This document shows, in pieces, positions 12,284-23,866 of a DNA stretch of 64,000 bases. The notes beneath the pieces were generated by a model that worked only from the letters and a program-made list of their open reading frames with translations, did no database searches and had not been told where the DNA came from. The stretch lies in the NCBI GenBank assembly GCA_037954235.1, contig JBBMOA010000016.1, positions 21,606,383 through 21,670,382 of the forward strand, read 5' to 3'. Position 1 is the first letter of the stretch; every line of letters starts with the position of its first letter. This DNA is from Aulostomus chinensis. Lineage: Eukaryota; Chordata; Actinopteri; Syngnathiformes; Aulostomidae. Made by a program: the position numbers and the translations under genes.

Positions 12284-13013
12284 CAGGAGCATAAGGTTAT
12301 TAATCAGAATAGCCCAATCACCTGGCCGTGAGCCAGTGTCCCAAAGAATATGAGGCTACTGCTGTCACCACTGGGGGACAGGCTGGGTCTCACTCGAGAG
12401 CAGCAAATTATCTTGTGTGATACCATTTCTGCTGGTTGAGTTGAGCCCATAGAACTTTAGAGAAAAAGAGAAAGCATATCTCACACTTTGGAGCCCCGAA
12501 GATGTGAGAAAAATGGGAATGAGCAACTCTCCAGATGCTGCACAGGCACATTAACAGGCACTCACTCACTCACTCAGCAGCCACAGCTGACGAGCAGGAG
12601 GGCACACTTAGAAAGTGGGCATCGATTCTGATCAGACATTGAACCCTACTGCTAACCTGACTTGGACTGTTGATGCACAGACAAACCTCATTTTACATCA
12701 GATGGATGTCAGAACTGCTCATCCACATGTGCTATAGGTGATAAACTGTGAGATTTACAAGGATAAACCAGAGGGATATAAAGGGGAATCAAGCACAAAT
12801 GGAATGTTGGAGTATAAGCGAGAGTTGTCACTGTACACGCTACGAGAGTCCAGCAGAAACTGAAACAAGACACTGCTTAAATATCTGTGTGAAAATGTCT
12901 TTGTCCAAACCTTGCTGATCATTGTGTTTACACAAATGAAAGAGAAAATGAGAATGTGATTGTAACAATAGTGGTTGATGGTTAAATGAATCCCGTCAGT
13001 GATGAAACTAACA
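12284..13013. repeat. duplicated block C, copy 1
   Basis: Unassigned spacer present also at 22265-22993 and 35423-36152. Here it runs straight into the tail region of the short matrilin-like gene. In the copy at 22265 it continues through about 740 bp of extra 3' flank first, so a deletion at the shared GTGAAAGTAAG probably shortened this one. No gene recognised. Confidence 0.8.
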
Positions 13014-13152
13014 GTGAAAGTAAGATGTGATATGAATCCTCAAGAAAGTTTTTGCTTCAGCGACGTGATCCTCTTCAACATGATTTTAAGTGATATATTA
13101 ATTAAGGACAAAAATCATACAACAGAAAATACAAAAAGAACATTACAAGATA

Positions 13153-15664
13153 TCACAAGTTCCTGTACTGCATTGAAAGGATATTCTTTCGTTTTAGCTT
13201 CTGAAGGGAACCCTTTTGTCTGTCAAGGAATTTGTCAGTATCTTCATGATTGCAAGTGTCTTCTGCAGTTAGGACAAAAAGAAATATTTCAGATGTTGAG
13301 CTACCAGTCCTGTGAATAGTTGGCTTGTAATAATTGTGAAATTTCAATACATTATTATGTGTCAAAAAAAAAGAAAAGAAAAAGATCACGACACTCACTG
13401 CAGTTGTGTCCATTGTCCATGAGGGTAAAGCCTTCTTTGCAGGCACACTTGTACGATCCGGGGGAGCTGATGCATATATCGCAGTCATGGTTCCCAGTGG
13501 CACACGGGTCCAAGGCTTCAGCCAGAGTTAGAAGACACACAGACAGTTTGAAAATGGGAAAATCTACCATTGATTTTGTTGACCCACTGCTGCCAACATT
13601 AGTTGAACTTAAGCCATATTATGGGGGTGGTGGGAATCCAGTGGATCTTTCAAACAAACAGGTGGAAAAGTTGAGAAGCACCCTTCATAAATAAAATATG
13701 GGTTGTTCCTCTTTCTGCCATGTAATTTGAAGCAGAAGCTTGTCCAATGACGCTTCATTTTCAACAACTTAACTTTTAAGTTGGCTGGCTTTTGTCAGTG
13801 CCAGGTCATAAAAAAGGATTTGAAAAAAGTAACAGTGATTAGAGGAAATGTAAATATCAGTGCACCTAAAGATGAAATGAGAATCCCAATCTGAAAATAA
13901 ATTGTGTCACCTTGACAGATTTTGTCATCCAACTCCTCTATTATCTGGGTTATTGCCTGAAAGTTGTTAACGTAGTACAGGTGCTCCGCAGTGGGCTCTG
14001 AGGCAATCTCTCTTAGCTCATCAACCACGGCACGGCCTGCGCCAACAGCAAACACCTTGACCCCTGAAACAAACACAGATAGGCTTTTCTTGTGAGGCTC
14101 TAAAGAGGGAAGTGCATGAGCCGACTACGGCCAGTCGAATAATCTGTCCTCCTCTCACCCATCTCCTTGGTTTTATTTGCAGCATCACTGACACTGTCCC
14201 CGCTTTGTCCATCTGTGATGACAATGGCGACCTTGGTGACTCCTGGTCGGGCGCCCTGAACTGCACTAAAGCTTTCGTCTGCCAGATAATCGAGGGCTTT
14301 GCCTGTGCTGGTCCCTCCCCCAATAAAGGTAATTTGGTCCACAGCATCCTTAAGGTCCTGCACGTTGTTGTGCTGGCCCAAGGGAAATTCCTGCAGTGAG
14401 GAGATGGAAAAATGACCTTGCTCAGTGAAAGACTGAAGGAAGGTGTTTAAGGGGGACTAAAACGGCAAAACACACGCATACCTGATTGACGTTAGTGGAG
14501 TACTGCACAAGTCCGACATGAGTGCTGGTGTCAGACACAACCATGTTGTCAATGAACTGCTTGATCCATTGCTCGACCAGCTCAAAGTTTGTAGCACCCA
14601 CACTCCCAGAGCCATTGACCAGGAACACCACATCTTTGATTGAGTTGTCGCAAGCTGGCGCAGTCGGACACAGACGGACACACACACAAAAAAATCATGA
14701 TTGTCTGCGAGCTCAGAGACCATGATTGAACAAAAAGCTCCATTTTCACAGCAACACGTAATCAGGACACTCACTGCAGTTGCGTCCATTGTCCATGAGG
14801 GTAAAGCCTTCTTTGCAGGCACACTTGGACGATCCGGGGGAGCTGATGCATATATGCTCGCAGTCATGGTTCCCAGTGGCACACGGGTCCAAGGCTTCAG
14901 CCAGAGTTAGAGGAGACACAGACAGTTTGAAAATGGGAAAATCTACCATTGATTTTGTTGACCCACTGCTGCCAACATTAGTTGAACTTAAGCCATATTA
15001 TGGGGGTGGTGGGAATCCAGTGGATCTTTCAAACAAACAGATGGAAAAGTTTGGAAGCACCCTTCATAAATAAAATATGGGTTGTTTCTTGTCCCTTGTA
15101 TTTATTTATTCAGGTTGGAATAACATCATGGGCAACTGCTTTCCTTTCAGGGATGAAGGACCTCCATGACCTTTTGAAGTTTTAATATTTTGCATGATTA
15201 ATTTACAGTTCATTTGACCTGTATCTTTTTTGTTACATACACTTGTTACATTTTTTTGTTTGTGTGTAATTTTTTAAAAATGTTTTTAACCATTTTTTTA
15301 TTATTATTTTTATTTGTCACCAAAGCAGCAGTGCTGAAACATAAACAGTCATACATAGTTCCGCAATATGATTCAACTCACCCATTAATTCTCCATCTAT
15401 CCCTCCCTGAAACAGAAATGCACATGCTTTCATTTGTACTTATGTTATTTTACACATAAATGCTCTTGTAATATTTGACAATTGTGCCAAAAATCTATTA
15501 TCACCAAACTTACAACTCAACTTTTTAACTTTTCGTGCCTTAAAACTTGACATCTGCTCATCAGGCAGATCAGTAATGTATTAATTCACAAGTGTTGCAA
15601 TCATGAATCTTACCAAGGGAACAATCGTCACAGAGACAAGCAGGATGAGGAGGACTGGAGCCAT
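13153..15664 (-). CDS. matrilin-like short protein 1: signal peptide, EGF-VWA-EGF, coiled-coil tail
   Basis: Paralogue of the long gene with a single module. Exons in transcript order: signal 15614-15664 (MAPVLLILLVSVTIVPL), 15382-15406, EGF 14775-14894, VWA-a 14482-14654, VWA-b 14159-14390, VWA-c 13911-14063, EGF 13399-13515, tail 13153-13262. Phases join throughout, giving 981 nt and 326 residues; splice sites are GT-AG. It is secreted by inference from the signal peptide. The second EGF has a 3-bp in-frame deletion (DCEHIC to DCDIC) and the first has Tyr to Ser. The VWA metal-site motif DGSGS is changed to NGSGS (codon at 14614-14616), so divalent-metal ligand binding is probably impaired. 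TATA box at 15817-15812. Family assignment follows the long gene. Confidence 0.82.
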
Positions 15665-15811
15665 GATGGTGGTCTTTGTAAGTGCAGATGTCAAGTCTGA
15701 AAAGAAGAACACATTTGGAAAATGTCAGTACATAAAATTTCTGAAAAGAGGCTCAGCGAATTAGGTCTGACTTACCAGAACTTGATGCGGAGAGCGTGTT
15801 GCTCTGCATCC

Positions 15812-15817
15812 TTTATA
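15812..15817 (-). promoter_or_regulatory. TATA box of short matrilin-like gene 1
   Basis: TATAAAGG on the minus strand, with the same leader spacing, donor and acceptor (exon from 15696) as in the long gene. Sequence homologous to the long gene's promoter stops at about 15829, only ~12 bp upstream of the TATA box, where LINE sequence begins. The short gene has therefore lost its ancestral upstream region. Confidence 0.6.
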
Positions 15818-15829
15818 GGCTGCTCAAAC

Positions 15830-17670
15830 TGGGAGCTCTGTCAGATATGAAGGTGCCTGATTGTTGAGGACTTTGTATGTTAGAAGGAGAATTTTGAATT
15901 CTATTCTGAATTTGACAGGGAGCCATGCAGAGAAGCCAGTGCAGGAGAGACATAGTCTCTTCTACTAGTTCTTGTCAACATGCAGGCAGCAGCATTTTGG
16001 ACCAGCTGGAGAGTCTTTAGGGACCTCCTAGTGCAATCTGATAGGAGTAAATTGCAGTCATCCTGCCTGGAAGTGACAAAAGCATGGACTAGTTTTCTGC
16101 ATCTTTTTAGACAGGATGTGTCTGATCTTGCCAATGTTACGTAAATGAAAGAAAGAAAGCAGTCCTAGAGATTTGCTTAATGTGGGAGTTGAAGGACAGA
16201 TCCTCTTCAAAGAGAACTCCTAGGTTTCTTATGGTAGTGCTGGGGGCCAGGGTGATGCCATCCAGGGTAGCTATCTCATTAGATATGGTGTCTCTAAAGG
16301 TGTTTTGGGCCCAGCACAATAGCTTCAGTTTTGTTCGAGCTTAATAAAAGGAAATTATGGGTCATCAATGTTTTTATCTCCTTTAGACAGGCCTCCAGTT
16401 TAGTCAGCTGATTTCTTTCATGTGGATGCATTGAAGTACAGCTGCATATCGTCTGCATAGCAGTGAAAATTCATTGAGTGTTTCTTAATAATGTGACATA
16501 GAGGAAGCAGGTATAGTGTGAAGAGGATTGGTCCAAGTACAGACCCTTGTGGAGCACCATAACTGACTACAGTGGTTTCAGAGGGGTTATCATTAGTTAG
16601 TACAAATTGAGATTGACCAAGTAAATATGACCTAAACCAGTTTAGTGCAGTTCCTTTATTGCCAATGACATGTTCCAGTCTCTGTAGAAGGATATGGTGG
16701 TCAATGGTATCAAAAGCTGCACTGAGACCAGCACAGAGACCAGCACAGAGACCAGCCCCTCATCTGATGCTAGTAGGAGGTCCCTGGTAACTTTGACTAG
16801 TGCTGTTTCTGTGCGATGATGAATCCTGAAACCTGACTGGAAATCCTCTAATAGGCTGTTGCTGTGGAGAAAGTCACAGAGTTGTTTAGCAACTGCTTTC
16901 TCCAGTCTTGGAGAGAAAAGGAAGGTTTGATATTGGTCTGTAGTTGGCCAAAACTTCTGGATCCAGGGTTGTTTTTTTGAGGAGGGGTTGAATTACTGCT
17001 ACTTTAAAGGACTGTGGGACGTAACCTGGTAACAGCGACACATTGATCATATTTAAGAAAGAGGTGGTAACGAGGGGTAGAATCTTTGAGCAGCTTAGTT
17101 GGGATGGGAAGACAGGCGGACGGTTTAGAGCAAGGGTGTCAAACTGGTCCAGTAAAGGGCCGGTGTGGCTGCAGGTTTTCATTCCAACCAAGTAAAAGCA
17201 ACACCTGATCCAACCAATGAGCTGTGTGGACACAGCTTGGTTGATTTAAGTAGATTCAGGAGTTGCTTTTGTTCAGTTGGAATGAAAACCTGCAGCCACA
17301 CCGGCCCTTTACTGGACCAGTTTGACACCCCTGGTTTAGAGGATGAAATTATTGTACTAAGTTCATGAAGGCTAATGGCAAAAAAACTATCAAAGTGTAT
17401 GTGTGGTCCAACAACTGCCTCTAAGGCTTCTGAGGTTATAGGTGAAATGTTGTCAGCTGATGGCAGGAGGAGATGAATTTTCTCTTTAATAAGTATAATT
17501 TTGTCTTAAAGAAGTCCATGAAATCTTTGCTACCCAGGGAAACAGGAATACTTGGTTCAATAGAGCTGTGGCTGTCAGTCTGGCTACAGAACTGAAGAGG
17601 AACCTGGGGTTGGTCTTCTGCTCCTCAATTAGTGCCAAGTAGGAGGCTGCTCTCGCTATACGAGGGGAGT
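15830..17670 (-). mobile_element. Rex1/L2-type LINE fragment
   Basis: Read on the minus strand, interrupted frames encode reverse-transcriptase motifs: LANYRPISNLPFLSK near 16930-16990, APQGSVLGP and a YADD-type catalytic box near 16450-16560, then SFNSHIKQISRTAFF near 16150-16200. Several stops and frameshifts show it is dead. It begins ~12 bp upstream of the short gene's TATA box. Beyond it, 17670-17753 repeats an 85-bp piece of block B (compare 11170-11253). The clade is named from motif memory only. Confidence 0.8.
17131..17333. mobile_element. 203-bp foldback MITE, hAT-like, nested in the LINE
   Basis: Ends are CAAGGGTGTCAAACTGG and its near-perfect inverted complement ending CACCCCTG; the inverted repeats extend over roughly 50 bp each. 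An 8-bp direct repeat GTTTAGAG flanks it (17123-17130 and 17334-17341). An 8-bp target duplication and CARGGG ends fit the hAT superfamily. It has no coding capacity. The second copy, at 40273-40475, shares the same target site and so predates the 23-kb duplication. Confidence 0.88.
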
Positions 17671-17753
17671 GAATGGAACCTCACGAACCAGAGATGGAGG
17701 CCTTGTTCCTGGATCAGAATGGAACAGAGTCCTCCCCCATCATAGATGCTGTA

Positions 17754-19926
17754 GTCTCAAATTACCCATCATAATAGAGACATGATAGAATGAGGTTAAC
17801 AGAACATTTCAAATAATTATCTAACAACATAATAATTAAATTAATTTTATTCAAATTAAAGAAACTGACAATGATCAATATGTTACATCGTAAAATAACA
17901 ACTGGATAGTTACAGAGAGTAAAACCAAATCTGAAGTTAAATATTTTTAGAAAAGAAAGCGATCAATGAAGGGGTGGTGGGTTATTATATGGTGAAGCAA
18001 CTAAAAAGTACATAAAATAACCAAGAGAAGCTGAGATAGATTTTGACAGTGTGAATGTCTCATTTTAAGTTTATATGTTCTTTATCTTGATGTATTGAAA
18101 CTCTGAAACAAAGTCAGAGTTTTATGAACGATTAAAAATATGAAGGTCTGCATTTCTCAGGTTGTTGAATGTTTGTCCTTGCTTGTCCTTTTATGCACAC
18201 TATATATTCATAACCTACCTGATGCATTGAAAAATAGTTTCATAGCCACTGGCAACTACCTTCCAGATATTAGAGTCATGAAACCAATATCAGCATTCCC
18301 AATAAAAAAAACGTGAAAGTTTTTGATTTGAAAAATACTTTATTTCCATCAGTGTAACATTTTTGAAAAACATCATCAATAATGAGGCTTTGAGAAATAC
18401 TTTTATGGCGTTGCCACGCACAGGGCAGACAGCAGCCTCCACCAGCCAGGAGGGGGGTCACATTCAGACACAGCCTGTTACAGCAAAATGTGCTGGGAGT
18501 AAAGGAAAGTACACATGGGAGTTGCGACTGTATCTTACGTGATTATGTGCCCTGCATATTGACCTACTTTTGGAAATGTCACAATAATCAATGGAACCTC
18601 CCAAACTGGTGGTGCGGTTACCTGGGTACGGTATGAGCAGAATGTCCATGCACCCAAGTAACCTCACCACCTGCACCAAGGCAAGGCAAGGCAAGGCAAT
18701 TTTATTTGTCTAGCCCGTTTTCACAAACAGTTTGTCTCCAGGCTTCATGGCATCATAACAACATCCTCTGCCCTCAGACCCTCACATCGACTGAGGAAAA
18801 ACTCCATAGAAAACCCTTTTAACAAGGAAAAATCTGAGAAACCTCAGGGTGAGCAACAGAGGAGGGATCCCTCACCCAGGACGGACAGACGTGCAGTGGA
18901 TGTTGTTACAGACAAGAAAACAGTTTACAATACAAAATGTGGGAAACACGGAAATGTTAATAACAGCTGAAGAAGGAAGCATCTGGAAGGGGAGGCAGGG
19001 AGAGCAAGCCAGCTTGATGGGGGACTGGATAGCAGACTGTTTCATGGAAGGGGAGCGCGGGCCGGTGTGACAGTAGGGAATAAGGGGGAGAGACTGCGAG
19101 AGAGAGACTGCGCGACACCAAGGCCAAACTACAAAGTGCAACAAGTAATGGTAATGACAGTTCCAAAAATGTGCAGGGAGGAGAGGAGGAGAGAGGGGGA
19201 GAGGAGAGGAGAGGAGAGGAGAGGAGAGGAGAGGAGAGGAGAGGAGAGGAGAGGAGAGGAGAGGAAGGTAGGGCTCCATGTAACCTGATGTGTCCCCCAG
19301 CAGTCTAAGCCTATAGCAGCATAGCTATCAATGGTTCAGAGCTACCTGAACCAGTCCTAACTGAAGGCTCTGTCATAGAGGAAGGTCTTAAGCCTGGACT
19401 TAAATGTAGTTAAAGTGTTTGCCTCTCGAGTTGAGTTATGAGATATGACAAAGGAACATTTTTAGATGTCACAGAGCAAATTTTCTTTGGAACTATTTGT
19501 GGTTACATTCAGACACACCTCACCAAAGGAAGATGAAAATCTTATCTGGTATGTTTGGGAGTGTCAACATCATGCGGCTGGGAACGCCTCACCCATTAAT
19601 TAACCTATATTTTTGAAGGTATCGTAATAAATGGAATTTCACCAACCAGAGATGGAGGCCTTGTTCCTGGATCAGAATGGAACAGAGTCCTCCCCCATCA
19701 TAGATGCTGTTGTTACATCAACTGCACAACATATATTTTTTACTTGTTTGTAACACTACATGAGGCCTGATCAGGGTTTTGAAAGCAATCTTGCTAAAAA
19801 AAAAAACCAAAACAAACAAAAAGAAAACATGGCTGGGCATCCTTCCTCTAAGAAAAAAAGTAATTTAAAACAAATGTTTAGAAATGTTTAGCATCTCTGG
19901 GAAACCTTATATCTTGGATAAAGTAA

Positions 19927-19959
<33 letters not shown>

Positions 19960-20446
19960 CCTGCCTTACGAGTCCGAATTTGGATCTGGAGCCTCACGCA
20001 CAAAGACACATGACCTACACCTGGGGTACTCAAAGACAAATCTTAAGGGGCCACAAAGAACTTTTTCAATGAGTCAAAGGTCCATTCATTGAGGTTGGTC
20101 AGCCCACAAATGATGACACTTTAATATTCAAACAAAATGCCCTTTTTGACATAAACTAAAATGAATAGTTGAATCACGAAATGTGACCCCTGTCATGACA
20201 TTACAACAATAAATAACCAAAAGAAGCTGAGACAGATTTTGATAGTGTGAATGTCTCATTTTAATTTTAGAAGTTCTTTATCTTAATGTACTGCAACTCT
20301 TGAGCAAAGTCAGACTTTTATGAACAATTAAAAATCCTCTTCCATCGTGTTGTTAAAGAGATCGCCGCTATGGGTGCTCTCAGAAGCTCTTGTGACGTGT
20401 ACGGCGTGTGTGTCGTCCCATGTGTTTGTAGTAAGTGGAGAGCAGT
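17754..20446. repeat. duplicated block B, copy 2
   Basis: Same block as 9292-12012 at offset 8462. It differs by a longer (GAGGA)n array (about 19180-19264), a different segment near 19050-19130, and a 13-bp deletion near 20404. It leads directly into the full-length 7SL copy at 20447. Confidence 0.85.
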
Positions 20447-20745
20447 AAAAGACCGGGTCCCGCTGTGTTGCTCAGGCTGCACTGCAGCGTCTATTCTCAG
20501 GCGCGATCCCGCTACGGAGCGGCACGGGGGCTTTGACCTGCTCCGTTACCGGTCTGGGCCGGTGCACCCCTCCTTAGACGACCTGGTGGTCCCGAGCTCC
20601 CCCAGGAGCACCATGTCGATACCGAATTTAGCGAGGACGCCCGATCAACATAGTCCACTGCAGCTCAGAGCTCCTGAGCTCAAACGATCCTCCGGCCTCA
20701 GCCTCCCGGTAGCAGGGATTACAGGCGCGCGCCACCGCACCCGGC
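20447..20745 (-). ncRNA. rn7sl: 7SL (signal recognition particle) RNA gene or recent pseudogene
   Basis: Full 299 nt from GCCGGGTGCGGTGGCGCG at 20745 to the TTTT terminator at 20450-20447. It has both the Alu domain (CTGTAATCCCAGCTAC) and the S domain (helix 6 GGAG loop, helix 8 GGAGCAGGTCAAA). Helix 8 has GGTA where the SRP RNA tetraloop consensus is GNAR, and AAAGC where vertebrate 7SL has AAAAC. Both lie in the SRP54/SRP19 region, so function is doubtful. A truncated second 7SL (21140-21204) faces away from it, giving a head-to-head module with the same spacer as 57172-57567. Confidence 0.85.
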
Positions 20746-21139
20746 GAGGAGAATCTGGATTGATGGAGGTTTTGGTTCTGACAAGAGTGAAGGTCTCCAA
20801 GAACACCGAATGAAACTAAATCGGCGTCATGAAGGTACAAGATGAGAGTCTTTGAGAGTAAATGTTGAATCTGTCTCAGTTTATTAATCTCATCCTTTTG
20901 CAGCAGATTACTGACAATCAGCTGATGACGTTAATTTCAGACACTCCAACTGGAGAGGAGCAGTTATCTGTCCTGTAAACTGATCCAATTATTCAGGAGT
21001 GTCAAAGTGCGATTAGATGATGAAAAAAAAACACTTTAATGAATTTGTTGTTGGAGGGTCCCTGCATTAAAAGATGTTGCTTTACATTTATTGTTCATCC
21101 TCATCAAAGGCAAAACCTCCATCAATCCAGGGTCTCCTC

Positions 21140-21204
21140 ACCGGGTGCGGTGGCGCGCGCCAGTAATCCCAGCTACCGGGAGGCTGAAGCCGGAGGATCG
21201 TTTT
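21140..21204 (+). pseudogene. 7SL RNA 5' fragment (about nt 1-65)
   Basis: Matches the start of the plus-strand 7SL gene at 57568, including CCAGTAATCCCAGCTACCGG, then breaks into an inverted copy of segment X. Its first base is A rather than G. It is the partner of the minus copy at 20447-20745 in a damaged divergent pair. Confidence 0.85.
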
Positions 21205-21210
21205 ATATAT

Positions 21211-21941
21211 CACCATTTTATATGGCCAGTTCATCTTTAAGTGGTCAGCAAAAAGAAGCCATCTTCCCTCAATGATGTGAGTCAATGGACTCCTCAACCA
21301 TACCCGGTTGACTTCTCCTCCGCTGCTCTCTGACTCTGCTGTGTTCTCCTTTACATTTTCCGTCATTCGCAGGAGGCGGAGTTGAAGGTTTTCAGGTCGC
21401 TGGTGGTTTTGCTTTGATAAACTTCTGAGTGTTTTTCTCAGGTGTTTGCTGTCAGTGTCAAACCACTTGTCACTGTACAACTGCGCAGGCTTGTGACACT
21501 GAGAGCTTCTCGGCTGGGATGAATCTGCAGCCTTGTCAGATCTGTTTATTAGAGTTTGTACAGCCGGATTCAGGCCAGTGTTACTGTGGGAACATCTGGT
21601 CGAAATACAACAGTCTAGTTGTGAATGAGTTGACTGATAGGTGTTTGCTTTCTGGTAGTCCTGCTTGCTACTGTTCGTCCACCTATTATAGCATTAGTAG
21701 TATGAGTATGGTTTAGTGTTCCGATGATGTTTGCCTTTTACCACATCGGCATTCCTCCTGAATCTCTGCCTTCTGTTACTTGTTTGGTGGTTGGGAATAT
21801 AATTTCTCTGGAGCCTCAGTGACAACCGGTGCAGCATGAACACATCTGCGTTTCCAATCTCTCTGATGAAGACTTGGATCCTCTTTTTACAGTCAAAACA
21901 GTGGATGTCAGACTCTGCATATTCCAACATGAAATGACAAA
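21211..21941 (-). repeat. segment X, inverted copy
   Basis: Inverted duplicate of 56017-56747, with most positions identical. Here it follows the truncated plus-strand 7SL, whereas at 56 kb it lies on the 3' side of the minus-strand 7SL; both places are 3' of a 7SL copy. Short open frames persist in both copies but match no family I know. Confidence 0.8.
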
Positions 21942-23142
21942 CAGGAGTGTTGTGTCACTCACTGTAAAGTGTAAACTGATATTTTGCTAAATAAATCATT
22001 GAGTGATATTGACGATCTGTTTTTTCATGTATGCATGTCTACCTGTTCCCTGTTGTTTGCACTGTTGCAGGCAATTACTGTAAAAGCAGTTTTCAAAGCA
22101 TTTCCAGGGGTAGCGCAGGAAGGGTGGGGCTATGGGAGCTGTAGTTGTGTGGGGAATAGACACCCGAAAACTGTCATAAAAATCACAGCCCTTTGGGCGT
22201 GCGCTTTTTTTTTTTAATGTTCGTTTACAGTTCCAGCAACACTTTTAAGCTACTTTCACCCCTGGGCAGGAGCATAAGGTTATTAATCAGAATAGCCCAA
22301 TCACCTGGCCGTGAGCCAGTGTCCCAAAGAATATGAGGCTACTGCTGTCACCACTGGGGGACAGGCTGGGTCTCACTCGAGAGCAGCAAATTATCTTGTG
22401 TGATACCATTTCTGCTGGTTGAGTTGAGCCCATAGAACTTTAGAGAAAAAGAGAAAGCATATCTCACACTTTGGAGCCCCGAAGATGTGAGAAAAATGGG
22501 AATGAGCAACTCTCCAGATGCTGCACAGGCACATTAACAGGCACTCACTCACTCACTCAGCAGCCACAGCTGACGAGCAGGAGGGCACACTTAGAAAGTG
22601 GGCATCGATTCTGATCAGACATTGAACCCTACTGCTAACCTGACTTGGACTGTTGATGCACAGACAAACCTCATTTTACATCAGATGGATGTCAGAACTG
22701 CTCATCCACATGTGCTATAGGTGATAAACTGTGAGATTTACAAGGATAAACCAGAGGGATATAAAGGGGAATCAAGCACAAATGGAATGTTGGAGCATAA
22801 GCGAGAGTTGTCACTGTACACGCTACGAGAGTCCAGCAGAAACTGAAACAAGACATTGCTTAAATATCTGTGTGAAAATGTCTTTGTCCAAACCTTGCTG
22901 ATCATTGTGTTTACACAAATGACAGAGAAAATGAGAATGTGATTGTAACAATAGTGGTTGATGGTTAAATGAATCCCATCAGTGATGAAACTAACGCACT
23001 GAAATTGGTGAAGGAGATTGAAAAGTATAGTGTGTGTAGAAGTGTTGTTAAAGATGTATGTGGAGAAAATATTTGAAAAGTTGAACAGGCGAAACTGCAA
23101 ACATAGAGCGACACCATGTGAACAGAAAGTGAACAACACAGC
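21942..23142. repeat. unassigned spacer, block C copy 2 and flank of the second unit
   Basis: Bases 21942-22264 have no duplicate elsewhere in the window and no recognisable feature apart from a short T tract near 22207. Block C follows (22265-22993), then about 150 bp leading into the second 23-kb unit. No gene seen. Confidence 0.6.
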
Positions 23143-23866
23143 GAGCAGCCTCAGTTTAAGAAGATTGCAGGTAAAACCCTGGACATACACACACACACAC
23201 ACACACACACATACATGCTAATGCTGCTTGATGGAGGTAGTCGTATTTGAGACAGGAAGGAACTAAAGTAAATGATATATAAATAGATAGAGATTTATTA
23301 AAAGCTGGATACAGGAATTTACAAATGTTGTTACCAAGAAAAAAAAAGAGCACAAATTACGGACATACAATAGAATAACAGAGAACAAGAAAAGATCAAA
23401 ATAAAATAATCCATGATGATGCAAATGTAAGAGACAAAAACTAAAAGTGGTTCCGGTCCAGAAGGAAATGTAACAAAAAAATAACAATAGATGAAAATAC
23501 TTATTAAATCGCCCAAAGCTGCAAGTCTTCAAAAGGTTAAGTTGACCAGTGAATTGAGTCGTTGTTCAAGACAATGGAGAAAATAGTGTTTTGTTATTTA
23601 GTGTCTGAAAATGACAGACTACATGACCAAATTAATTTCCAATTTATTATCATCTTATTATCATCTTTTCCCCAGTATTTTACAAGAAGTAACAATGAGT
23701 TGTGTTTGTGTTAATGTGTGTGTATATGTGAAAGTAAGATGTGATATGAATCTTCAAGAAAGTTTTTTCTTCAGCGACGTGATCCTCTTCAACATGATTT
23801 TAAGTGATATATTAATTAAGGACAAAAATCATACAACAGAAAATACAAAAAGAACATGACAAGATA

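Noticed and set aside
16886..17233. A functional reverse-transcriptase gene
   Set aside because: The frames are interrupted by stops, by frameshifts and by the MITE; only a LINE fragment remains.
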